A stretch of 64,000 bases of DNA from DAIOEK01 sp964648485. GTDB taxonomy: Bacteria; Chloroflexota; Anaerolineae; Anaerolineales; Anaerolineaceae. The stretch is from the NCBI GenBank assembly GCA_964648485.1, contig CAZYOF010000005.1, positions 1 through 64,000 on the forward strand, in the 5' to 3' direction. Below, one piece after another: positions 1 to 9,387 of this stretch. The position numbers and the translations under genes are program-made. The first letter of the stretch is position 1. Each line of letters opens with the position of its first letter. Under the pieces are notes generated by a model. The model ran no database searches, had not been told where the DNA came from, and was given only the letters and a program-made list of their open reading frames with translations.

Positions 1-1403
1 TACACGAGATGCATTTCAGAATTCAATACGGGTAACCTTGCAGGAGATTCCCGGAGACCACGCCAATTCTTTTCACTGGCGGTCTGCCCGGCAGATGTTA
101 ATATGATCGGATATCCCAGTTTCTCTTCAATCAATTCCAGATAGCTTGTTTCATCTCTCTCAACACATTCAATAACCGGTTGGCAGCGTTGCAATGCACG
201 GGTTAATTTTTCCTGCTCCACCAGGTTGGTGGGATCTATTGGAACGTGGATATCCCTGCCATTATTCTCCAGGTAAATCCCATCTGCAGCTTCATGTGGA
301 TGGTACGCGTCACAAATATGCCATTCGGGCAGCGAGTGGATCCGGTCCAGGTGGGTTATTACCAGACCATCCATATTGCCTGCCACATGCAATGCATAGC
401 GCACTGCCGGTAGATCCAGCGGACCTACCCGGAAAGAATGCTGCCAGGCGTTATCCCGGTTGTGGAGATCAGGTAGAAGGGCGGTCATCTGTGCATCTTC
501 GGTGACCATGGGACCGGCACCGTGGCGGGTCATATAAGCGCGGATCAGTCCGAGTTTGCGGGTCTCACCATCCCATTGCGATTCGCATAGCAGCGCCTCA
601 GCATTTTTATAGGTTAAAGTGCTCCAGCTGTTATATGGGTAAAAACCCCACCATTCATCCAGTAATATGCCCTGTGCACCTTCGAAAATAATGGTTCCGC
701 CTGATGTTTGGATTTTTTGTAGATAATCGTGGTCAACCAACTGGATCCGTTTTGCCCAATGCTGATATATATCCGTGGTGGCAGCAATCAAATCGGGATC
801 TGAGAAAATCTTCATTTCATCCTGCACCCGGTTGCTGGGGGAATAATTCATCAGGAACTCCTGAAGTTGTGCCTGTTTTTGATCACGAAGAAAATTCAGC
901 TTGCGGGTGATGATGGAGTGATCAGACAGGTCCCCCGCGAATAAAACTTCATCTCCATGGGTAAGCCAGTCAGACATGGTTTCACCGATTCCCAATCCGC
1001 AGGAACCATGCAAACCGTCAGCCCGGGCAATCTCTTTAATACGGTTCGCAGCCTGCTGATAAGGGGAAATGATGAGGGCTTCTCTTTCAACAGAAGTGCG
1101 TTGAAAAGCATCTGCCACCCCCACCGATTGGAGGTGGCGTTCTTCCGCCAGCATCGCCAGCGGATGGATGAGCATAAAACGGGAAAGGTGCGTACGAACC
1201 CCGGGGAGGAATGATGCGCTGCCGAATTGGGCAAAGGTATGATGCCGTCCATCGGGGGTGATGACGTTATGGGCAGCCTGCGCCCCGCCATTGTAACGGA
1301 TGACCGTGTGGGCGCCTGTCTCGCGGGCGAGAAAATCCACAATAGAACCCTTGCCCGCATCTCCGTAACCCAGGTCGGCAATTAAGATGGCTTGTTTGTT
1401 CAT
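1..1403 (-). CDS. Adenylosuccinate synthetase-like protein (divergent PurA paralogue), 3' end cut by window
   Basis: I translated the minus strand from ATG at 1403, preceded by GGAGAA; the frame stays open to base 1, giving about 467 residues, already longer than usual PurA (about 430). PurA hallmarks are visible: GYGDAGKGSIVDF near residue 12 (canonical WGDEGKGKIVD), IRYNGG and an AAH near 40, FEGAQGILLD near 235, RAYMTRHGAGP near 290 and THLD where PurA has TKLD. PurA joins IMP and L-aspartate using GTP. Here the aspartate-binding loop (TTGRRRR in E. coli) is replaced by AWQHSFR before VGPLD, and the TSSNT segment is also altered, so substrate specificity has probably changed. It is last in a minus-strand operon after the VWA gene. 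Whether it is a working PurA, a PurZ-like nucleotide enzyme or something else cannot be settled by reading. Confidence 0.85.
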   Translation of the reverse strand, partial: MNKQAILIADLGYGDAGKGSIVDFLARETGAHTVIRYNGGAQAAHNVITPDGRHHTFAQFGSASFLPGVRTHLSRFMLIHPLAMLAEERHLQSVGVADAFQRTSVEREALIISPYQQAANRIKEIARADGLHGSCGLGIGETMSDWLTHGDEVLFAGDLSDHSIITRKLNFLRDQKQAQLQEFLMNYSPSNRVQDEMKIFSDPDLIAATTDIYQHWAKRIQLVDHDYLQKIQTSGGTIIFEGAQGILLDEWWGFYPYNSWSTLTYKNAEALLCESQWDGETRKLGLIRAYMTRHGAGPMVTEDAQMTALLPDLHNRDNAWQHSFRVGPLDLPAVRYALHVAGNMDGLVITHLDRIHSLPEWHICDAYHPHEAADGIYLENNGRDIHVPIDPTNLVEQEKLTRALQRCQPVIECVERDETSYLELIEEKLGYPIILTSAGQTASEKNWRGLRESPARLPVLNSEMHLV

Positions 1404-1422
1404 TGATTTTCTCCTCGTTTTA

Positions 1423-1462
1423 CCAGACCGCAGTGGAACGATTTTTACCCACTGCGGTCTGG
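1423..1462 (-). repeat. Perfect 14-bp inverted repeat (hairpin) between VWA and PurA-like genes
   Basis: CCAGACCGCAGTGG at 1423-1436 is exactly complementary to 1449-1462, with a 12-nt loop. It fills most of the 67-bp gap between the VWA stop and the PurA-like start. On the minus strand it is followed by TAAAACGAGGAG rather than a T tract, so it is not a standard intrinsic terminator. A role in mRNA processing or stability, giving unequal expression of the two cistrons, is an inference. Confidence 0.75.
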
Positions 1463-1470
1463 ATGATCCG

Positions 1471-2439
1471 TTATTTCATTAAACCGGGTAACAGGGCGGA
1501 AAGCAGCGCAGGTTTTTCCTTTGCAGGAAGCAGCGCCAGGGCGCTTTGCGCAATGCGAATGGCAGTATCTGATGCGCCGCAATCGCGAAGATCATCTGCG
1601 CCCGATTGAAGATCGACTATACCCTCATTCAACCCGATGGTCAGGGCAATCAACTCGCAAACCGCATCTGCGTCTTCCAATTCGAGCACGTGTTCCCCGA
1701 ATAGCTTGCGCCAGAAATCTAAAATCTGGCGATCCCCGCCGTAACTGGCTTTTTTCGGCAGGATGTAGTACACATTGTATTTTTCCCTGGCTTCCAAGGC
1801 AATTTCCTCGAGCGGGATGCTTCCTTCCAACCCATCCCCCATGACCCGCTGTACTTCAGGTTGGTTTACCTTTTCATACGCCATCTCATCACCGATAAGG
1901 AAGAGATATCCTTTACGTCCCCGCTTTTCATAACAGTCGATGGCAGTGTGTCGGGAGGCAAAGTAAAGTGCCAGTTCGTACGATTCTGTTCTCTGTCCGC
2001 CACCGCCACCTTCCAGGAAAAGGTTTTCGAGATTCTCATCCATACGGTTATCAGATTCGAACTGCCCGACTTGCAAGGGAACGAAATCGCAGGTGGCGTC
2101 TCCCACTGCGCCGAACAAGATCTGCGGATCAGAGATATAGTTTTTGCGCAGGAGCATCCCCAATAGTTGCGGTAATTTTTTCTGTAACGTCATCGGGATG
2201 CCCAGCATGGAGCCTGTCACATCAAACATCACCATCACCGCATTCGATGCGGGATGCTCGTCGCTATCCCGGCTTTCTCGCACTTTCACTCCGAATGGAT
2301 CCAGGGTGGGGTGTGCTTTCCAATTGGCGGGATCAGCGCTGCGGGTTCGGTCGCTGTAGTCAAAGGTGCTCATCCCGGCAGCGGCTTTATATCGCCGGTG
2401 TTCGTCATAAACATTGGTGGACCATCTTCCACTACCCAT
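1471..2439 (-). CDS. von Willebrand factor A domain protein
   Basis: 322 residues starting MGSGRWSTNVYDE at ATG 2439, chosen because a perfect AGGAGG lies just upstream and the start overlaps the preceding stop by 8 nt. A longer in-frame opening exists but lacks this site. The VWA metal-binding (MIDAS) elements are present: DVTGS at 73-77 after a hydrophobic strand, a GGGG-QRTES segment supplying the threonine, and FLIGDEMAY supplying the distal aspartate. There is no signal peptide or membrane segment, so it is cytoplasmic. Cytoplasmic VWA proteins usually act as metal-dependent adaptors with AAA ATPases or kinases. Its translational coupling to the J-domain pseudokinase suggests that protein as partner. 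The specific function is unknown. Confidence 0.85.
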   Translation of the reverse strand: MGSGRWSTNVYDEHRRYKAAAGMSTFDYSDRTRSADPANWKAHPTLDPFGVKVRESRDSDEHPASNAVMVMFDVTGSMLGIPMTLQKKLPQLLGMLLRKNYISDPQILFGAVGDATCDFVPLQVGQFESDNRMDENLENLFLEGGGGGQRTESYELALYFASRHTAIDCYEKRGRKGYLFLIGDEMAYEKVNQPEVQRVMGDGLEGSIPLEEIALEAREKYNVYYILPKKASYGGDRQILDFWRKLFGEHVLELEDADAVCELIALTIGLNEGIVDLQSGADDLRDCGASDTAIRIAQSALALLPAKEKPALLSALLPGLMK

Positions 2440-3595
2440 TTTTACCTCCTTGGTATTGGGTGGTCTGCTGATTGCAGACCATACTGAATGGATGAAATTT
2501 CCGCTTTCCCCAGAGTTGATGCAGGAGCTCATCGAATTCATCTTTGAGCGCCCATGCATCCGAAGGGGTGGAACGGGTTGTCGGCATAATGCAGCCGCGT
2601 AAAAACGATTTAATTGGTAGAGGTGTATCTGCTGGATAACCTTTGCCAGTGTGATCCGCAGCGAGAATATAGCGCATGCACTTGGCTGCCGTGTAGATAT
2701 CTGTTGCAGAATTTACGCGGCGGGTTGTAGACAGGTCGGGTGGATACCAATTCTTTTCTCCTTCAGTGCAGACAATGGGCAGGTTGCGTCCGGTGCCATC
2801 CACGGAGAATGCCGAGCCGAAGTTGGTCAGCATCAAGCCGTGCTCATCCGGTTGAATGAGGATGTTTCCCGGCAGGATTGCACAATGGGTAATGCCGCTT
2901 GTGTGAAGAAAGCCGAGCGCTACCAGAAGACGTCTGAACATCCAGGCCATATCCCGCGGGTCCACCCCGAGAGGATTGCATTCGCGCACCTGCTGCAGGG
3001 TGTACCATCCCGGTTCGGAATGATAAACTGAGGCGGCATGTTCAACGGTGCCGACCTGAACCGTGAATGTTTCTTCAAGTTGAGGGAGGTATGCTGAAAA
3101 CTTCCTGTAATCCGCATTTTGTTGCAAAATCTTGAGAATAGCAGCTTCATTGCGAATGAACGGATTACAGTCTGGCCGGGTAGCCAGGTGCAGGCTGACG
3201 GAGTGATACCTTCCTGAAAGAATGTAACCACCGGCATAATCCAGAGAATACATACCTGGTTCGAATTTGCCTGTCAGGTGGTATTCGTGCTTGCGGGAAA
3301 GAATCGTATAAACAGCATCTGCCGGGATGCTCTGCGGATTGCGATATGTTCCAGCAAGTACCCTTTCGCGGGCGTGTTGATAGAGCAGGGTCAGACGGGT
3401 AAACGCATCATGTGCCGCCGCTTTTTCCGGTGACAAACTGTATCCATCGGGGTGGGCGATCCGCGCCAATCTGCGGTACTGGTCACTCAGTTCTTTTAAC
3501 TGACAGGTAGTATCTCCATGAAGCTGCCCAAAGACATCTTCTGGCAGTGTTGCTGTACCCAGTTGTTTTGATAATTCTTCGAGAGCATTTTTCAT
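2432..3595 (-). CDS. J-domain / protein-pseudokinase fusion
   Basis: 387 residues. The N-terminus is DnaJ-like, with RRLARIAHPDGY placing the HPD tripeptide at 48-50. Residues about 110-350 follow a eukaryotic-type kinase layout: HTSGITHCAILPGNIL at 231-246 matches the catalytic loop but reads HCA instead of HRD, keeping Asn244, and TNFG at 257-260 replaces DFG. NWYPPD and SATDIYT match the APE and helix-F regions. Both catalytic aspartates are missing, so phosphotransfer is unlikely. A J domain normally stimulates Hsp70, so it may be a chaperone-linked scaffold or nucleotide sensor. It is the first gene of the cassette and overlaps the VWA start by 8 nt. The family is not one I can name. Confidence 0.8.
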   Translation of the reverse strand: MKNALEELSKQLGTATLPEDVFGQLHGDTTCQLKELSDQYRRLARIAHPDGYSLSPEKAAAHDAFTRLTLLYQHARERVLAGTYRNPQSIPADAVYTILSRKHEYHLTGKFEPGMYSLDYAGGYILSGRYHSVSLHLATRPDCNPFIRNEAAILKILQQNADYRKFSAYLPQLEETFTVQVGTVEHAASVYHSEPGWYTLQQVRECNPLGVDPRDMAWMFRRLLVALGFLHTSGITHCAILPGNILIQPDEHGLMLTNFGSAFSVDGTGRNLPIVCTEGEKNWYPPDLSTTRRVNSATDIYTAAKCMRYILAADHTGKGYPADTPLPIKSFLRGCIMPTTRSTPSDAWALKDEFDELLHQLWGKRKFHPFSMVCNQQTTQYQGGKNG

Positions 3596-3606
3596 TAGTC
3601 CTCCAA

Positions 3607-3652
3607 TAGTGTAATAAACACACTAACTATTTTCAAAAAAATATCCTGACAA
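3607..3652 (-). promoter_or_regulatory. Promoter and candidate operator of the pseudokinase-VWA-PurA-like operon
   Basis: On the minus strand, TTGTCA (3652-3647) and TAGTTA (3629-3624) are 17 nt apart, a reasonable sigma-70 promoter. An inverted repeat TAGTGT-aataaac-ACACTA (3607-3625) overlaps the end of the -10 box and the likely transcription start. The 9-mer AAACACACT at 3616-3624 recurs in the promoter of the Nudix regulator next door. Repression by that regulator is an inference. Confidence 0.55.
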
Positions 3653-3722
3653 TTAATGATCGTTGTTGAAATTACCAGAGTGAGTTGATCGTACTTGCTG
3701 ATGCATTGATCCTCCTATCTTC

Positions 3723-4391
3723 TCAATCACTGAATTCCACATCGCGTTTGGTAAAGCGATATAACCTGGCAGGACGGTGAGCTCCGCTGTCATCGATACC
3801 TCCGGTTTCGGTAAGCCAGCCAGTGGAAAGCATTCGCTTACGGAAATTACGTTTATCCAGCGGTTGTTCCAGGATCACCTCGTAAATCTGCTGTAATTCA
3901 GTCAGGCGGAAGGCTTCGGGTAACAAGCCGAATGCAATGTTGCTGTATCCTGCTTTTGCCCGCAGACGGTTGACCCCATATTCAAGGATGCGGTTATGGT
4001 CAAATGCCAGCACTGGAGGTCTGATTGCTTCAAACCAGCTCACTTCGCTGACCTTACGGGAACCGGGTCGGGATAGCTTCTGCCATGGGATAAGTGCGAA
4101 ATATGCGATGGTCACAATCCGGTTGCGCGGATCGCGGTCTGGTTCGCCAAAAGTATAAAGCTGTTCCAGATATGCATCCACGACCCCGGTCTTATCATGC
4201 ATTACGCGCCTGGCAGCGTCTTCCAGCGATTCGCCTTTGAGCAGAAATCCTCCGGGTAAGGCCCATTGTTCGGCGAAAGGTTCTTCCGCACGGCGGGTCA
4301 GCAGGACCTGTAGTTTATCGTGGTTGATCGTGAATAGAACCAGATCTACGGTGACACCGGGCATTTCGTAGGCATAATAAGTGTTATTCAT
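3723..4391 (-). CDS. NrtR-like Nudix-domain transcriptional regulator
   Basis: 222 residues. The N-terminal Nudix domain has WALPGGFLLKGESLEDAARR near residue 43, but the Nudix box is degenerate: the REUxEE core reads RVMHDK, so hydrolase activity is unlikely. That is typical of NrtR-type regulators, which use the fold to bind ADP-ribose-like ligands. The C-terminal part (about 150-222: EAFRLTELQQIYEVI, KRNFRKRML) is the expected winged helix. NrtR proteins usually control NAD metabolism, and some relatives control sugar genes. It lies upstream of the pseudokinase operon on the same strand. The -10 box TATACT ends 7 nt from ATG and there is no Shine-Dalgarno, so the mRNA may be leaderless. 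The actual ligand is unknown. Confidence 0.85.
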   Translation of the reverse strand: MNNTYYAYEMPGVTVDLVLFTINHDKLQVLLTRRAEEPFAEQWALPGGFLLKGESLEDAARRVMHDKTGVVDAYLEQLYTFGEPDRDPRNRIVTIAYFALIPWQKLSRPGSRKVSEVSWFEAIRPPVLAFDHNRILEYGVNRLRAKAGYSNIAFGLLPEAFRLTELQQIYEVILEQPLDKRNFRKRMLSTGWLTETGGIDDSGAHRPARLYRFTKRDVEFSD

Positions 4392-4392
4392 A

Positions 4393-4426
4393 CACTAAGT
4401 ATATAGAAAGAAAACACACTTGTCAA
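4393..4426 (-). promoter_or_regulatory. Promoter of the Nudix regulator with operator-like repeats
   Basis: On the minus strand, TTGACA (4426-4421), a 17-nt spacer and TATACT (4403-4398) form a near-consensus promoter. The spacer begins with AGTGTGTTT (4420-4412), identical to the sequence in the neighbouring operon's promoter. A second half-site, TTAGTGT (4399-4393), overlaps the -10 box. The predicted transcription start falls at or next to the ATG. Autoregulation is a reasonable inference. Confidence 0.65.
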
Positions 4427-4509
4427 GAGGGTTAATGCAGATTGAAAAAATAGTATGGCTATAGAACAAAAATCATGCTATTGTGAACATAATAAGCAAG
4501 GAGGTTGTT

Positions 4510-5067
4510 ATGAAGAAAAGCATCTCCCTTGTAATAATCGGACTCCTTCTAGCATCCATCGCATGCCAGGTTATTAATCGTAATGAACAAAAAGAGAGAA
4601 TATTCGACGGGAATAATTTCTCATTCACTATACCGGCAGGCTGGAAAACGACAGAAGAAGTATGGGGAAAACCGATGCCGGAAGATAGAGATTATTACGG
4701 GCTGGGTGTAACGGAAAAAATTACCATCCAATATCCACCGGAAAAAGGAAAAGGTAAGGCGTTCTTCTCAGTCGCTATGGGTGAGCTCGAGCCAGGTGAA
4801 AACCTGGAGAGTAGAGTTCAACAAGTTTATGAAGATCCAGTCACTGAGATTAAAGATCTGACCCTGCAGGAGATTGCAGTAAATGAAAAGGTTGCATACG
4901 AAGCTATTTACAGTCGCCCCTGGGGGGAACCATGGTGGAAATTCCGGGATATCTGGGTAGAACATGACAACAAACTATATCTTTTGTCATATCATTCCAT
5001 GCCCGAAAATTTTTCTGACTATATCGAGACCAGCAACGGTATTATCGATAGTTTTAAAGTTAACTGA
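4510..5067 (+). CDS. Predicted lipoprotein with PsbP/Mog1-like domain
   Basis: 185 residues from ATG 4510, which follows AAGGAGG; an in-frame upstream start at 4483 lacks such a site. MKKSISLVIIGLLLASIAC is a lipoprotein signal with the lipobox cysteine at residue 19, so the protein should be anchored outside the cytoplasmic membrane. The mature part contains FSFTIPAGWKTTEE followed by alternating strands (FFSVAMGEL, WVEHDNKLYLLSYHS), the pattern of PsbP-like domains in many bacterial lipoproteins. It runs divergently from the Nudix regulator. No enzymatic residues are recognisable, and the fold assignment is from pattern only. Confidence 0.7.
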   Translation: MKKSISLVIIGLLLASIACQVINRNEQKERIFDGNNFSFTIPAGWKTTEEVWGKPMPEDRDYYGLGVTEKITIQYPPEKGKGKAFFSVAMGELEPGENLESRVQQVYEDPVTEIKDLTLQEIAVNEKVAYEAIYSRPWGEPWWKFRDIWVEHDNKLYLLSYHSMPENFSDYIETSNGIIDSFKVN

Positions 5068-5150
5068 TCAATATACTAAAACCTGAAACATCTATACAGT
5101 TGTTTCCTTCATGCCATTGTATCAGGTAGCATATGGACAGGAGAAATTCT

Positions 5151-5624
5151 ATGCAAAAAATCATCCCCTGTTTATGGTTTGAAGGGAACGCCGATGAAGC
5201 AGTCCGGTTTTATACATCCGTGTTTCCCGAATCAAAAGTGTTGGAAACCTCTTACTACAGTGAAGCCGGACCCATGCCTGCCGGGACTTTATTAACGGTG
5301 ACGCTCTCCTTTTTCGGGCAGCAATTTATGCTGCTCAATGCTGGTCCATATACAAAATTTACCCCGGCAATATCTTTCATTATCAACTGTGAAAACCAGG
5401 CAGAGATTGATGAATACTGGGCGAAGTTATCAGCAGGTGGTAAGGAAGATCAGTGCGGCTGGCTGAGTGATCAATTTGGAGTATCGTGGCAAATTGTTCC
5501 CACTGCCTTGGATAAAATGATGATGGACCCGGATCCGGAGAAAGCGAAACGGGTTGCTGAAGCCATGTTGAAAATGGTAAAACTGGATATCGCCGAATTG
5601 GAAAAAGCCTACCATCAGGCATAA
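5151..5624 (+). CDS. VOC-superfamily protein (PhnB / 3-demethylubiquinone methyltransferase-like fold)
   Basis: 157 residues from ATG 5151, with GACAGGAGA upstream. It starts MQKIIPCLWFEGNADEAVRF and contains VFPESKVLETSYY, GTLLTVTLSFFGQQFMLLNAG, and CGWLSDQFGVSWQIVP near residue 110. These are the signature segments of the small VOC proteins often annotated PhnB or 3-demethylubiquinone-9 3-methyltransferase; no methyltransferase chemistry should be assumed. Such proteins bind a metal and a small ligand, but the substrate is unknown here. Two other VOC genes occur in the window (35455 and 57925). The DUF2177 gene follows after 31 bp, probably in the same transcript. Confidence 0.85.
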   Translation: MQKIIPCLWFEGNADEAVRFYTSVFPESKVLETSYYSEAGPMPAGTLLTVTLSFFGQQFMLLNAGPYTKFTPAISFIINCENQAEIDEYWAKLSAGGKEDQCGWLSDQFGVSWQIVPTALDKMMMDPDPEKAKRVAEAMLKMVKLDIAELEKAYHQA

Positions 5625-5655
5625 AATAATCCTACAGACTCGGGAGGGGAAGGTC

Positions 5656-6066
5656 ATGTTCAATTATTTCAAACTCTACCTTGCAACTCTGGTTGTGTTT
5701 CTGGTAATTGATCTTTTCTGGTTGGGACTGATTGCCCGTGGTTTTTACCAGAAACATCTGGGTTATATTCTGGCACCTTCCACGAATTGGGTGGCGGCTG
5801 GTATTTTTTACCTGCTCTTCATTTTGGGCATCCTGATTTTTGTGGTCTTGCCCGGAATTCAGCAAGGTTCCATCAATGTATTGCTGATCCGGGCAGCCTT
5901 GTTTGGCTTGATCACCTATGCCACCTATGATCTGACCAATCTGGCAACATTACGGAACTGGCCACTGGGGCTCACAGTTGTGGATATTCTCTGGGGAATT
6001 ACACTGACAAGTTTGGTGAGTCTGGCATCGTACTATATTGCCGGGTGGCTGAAGATCGCCGGATAA
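5656..6066 (+). CDS. DUF2177 family integral membrane protein
   Basis: 136 residues with four hydrophobic segments. The N-terminus, LATLVVFLVIDLFWLGLIAR followed by FYQKHLGY, is characteristic of DUF2177, as is ATYDLTNLATLRNWPL in the second half. The start at 5656 follows a strong GGGAGGGGAAGG. DUF2177 proteins are small inner-membrane proteins without an assigned function, often next to SDR or photolyase-type genes; here the neighbour is a VOC protein. No catalytic site is visible. The 247 bp after the stop hold a TATAAT at 6081 and some short repeats, but no gene I can support. Confidence 0.8.
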   Translation: MFNYFKLYLATLVVFLVIDLFWLGLIARGFYQKHLGYILAPSTNWVAAGIFYLLFILGILIFVVLPGIQQGSINVLLIRAALFGLITYATYDLTNLATLRNWPLGLTVVDILWGITLTSLVSLASYYIAGWLKIAG

Positions 6067-6313
6067 TTTTCATCTATGGTTATAATTAAATACGGTAAGG
6101 TTATGCGCCAGGCTGGCAGATGGCTGCCGATTTTGATAAACTTTCCCATTGAAATAACCGCCTATTAAATTTCAAACAGGCAAATTTATCATCACTGAAT
6201 TTACCTGCCCGGCGCTGATAATCACCAACTAGAAAATCTTTCTTGAACAGGTATTTGTTTGCCCGCGGGTCACTGATACGGCGGGGGAAAATTCAGACCA
6301 GGCTAAAGGTTGC

Positions 6314-8619
<2,306 letters not shown>

Positions 8620-8623
<4 letters not shown>

Positions 8624-9036
8624 ACTCGATGATCCTGCGGACAGCAGTTCGGTTTCTGATGCCGATTCTGATCTTGTTCTCTATTTTCTTGTTATTACGT
8701 GGGCATAACCAATCAGGTGGTGGTTTTGCGGGGGGATTGGTGGCGGCAGCGGCATTTGCCCTGTATTCATTATCTTACAACGCTGCAGAAGCGCGCCGGG
8801 TTCTTAAAGTTTCTCCCGCTTTGATGATAGCCGTAGGCTTATTGATCAGCCTTGTCAGTGGGCTGGTGGGTTTGCTGTTTGGAAAACCATTCCTGACTGG
8901 TTTATGGGCTTATATACCCATCCCCGGGTTGGGAAAATTTGAAATTGGCACACCCGTCTTTTTTGATATTGGCGTGTTTCTATTGGTTTGTGGAGTGACA
9001 TTGTTGATGATTTTTTCTCTTGAAGAGGGTTCATAA
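8620..9036 (+). CDS. mrpB: Mrp Na+/H+ antiporter subunit B
   Basis: 138 residues and four membrane spans. LRTAVRFLMPILILFSIFLL, then RGHNQSGGGFAGGLVAA near residue 32, is the hallmark of the MnhB domain. The second half has FFDIGVFLLVCGVTLLMIFSL. Its ATG overlaps the mrpA stop (ATGA), and mrpC starts 3 nt after its stop, so the operon is tightly coupled. It is part of the hydrophilic-loop-poor core of the antiporter, with no independent activity known. Confidence 0.95.
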
Positions 9037-9039
9037 TCG

Positions 9040-9387
9040 ATGGGCATTCTTCTGGCAGTCGTGATTGGCGTTTTATATGGTTCAGCAGTTTATCTGCTCT
9101 TCAGGCGCAGCTTGGTGAAGATGTTAATTGGTCTGGGGCTGCTCAGCCATGCCACGAATCTGTTAATCTTTACCGCCGGTGGGCTTACTCAGGGAGGTCC
9201 GCCTGTTATCAATCCGGAGGCTCAACGGCTTACGGGAGCTTTCTCTGATCCTCTCCCGCAGGCATTGATCTTAACTGCCATCGTCATCGGATTGGGTGTC
9301 ATTGCTTTTGCGCTGGCTCTATCATCCCGTTTATACCGGGCAACCGGAAGTGATGATATGAACCAGATTAATATTGGAGAGAAATGA
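9040..9387 (+). CDS. mrpC: Mrp Na+/H+ antiporter subunit C (NuoK-like)
   Basis: 115 residues, three membrane segments. The order matches NuoK/MnhC: a first span ending GSAVYLLFRRSLVKMLIGLGLLSHATNLL, a loop GGPPVINPEAQ, then DPLPQALILTAIVIGLGVIAFALAL, which is the typical MnhC signature. It overlaps mrpD by 4 nt. Within the Mrp complex MrpC sits between the A and D subunits, equivalent to NuoK in complex I. Confidence 0.95.
   Translation: MGILLAVVIGVLYGSAVYLLFRRSLVKMLIGLGLLSHATNLLIFTAGGLTQGGPPVINPEAQRLTGAFSDPLPQALILTAIVIGLGVIAFALALSSRLYRATGSDDMNQINIGEK

Noticed and set aside
896..1381. A 161-codon minus-strand frame near the left edge
   Set aside because: It is out of frame with the PurA-like gene, which has all family motifs and a good ribosome site across the same bases.
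6067..6313. Possible riboswitch in front of the Mrp operon
   Set aside because: The 247-bp leader has short repeats and a TATAAT, but I could not identify a conserved riboswitch core; a covariance-model scan would be needed.
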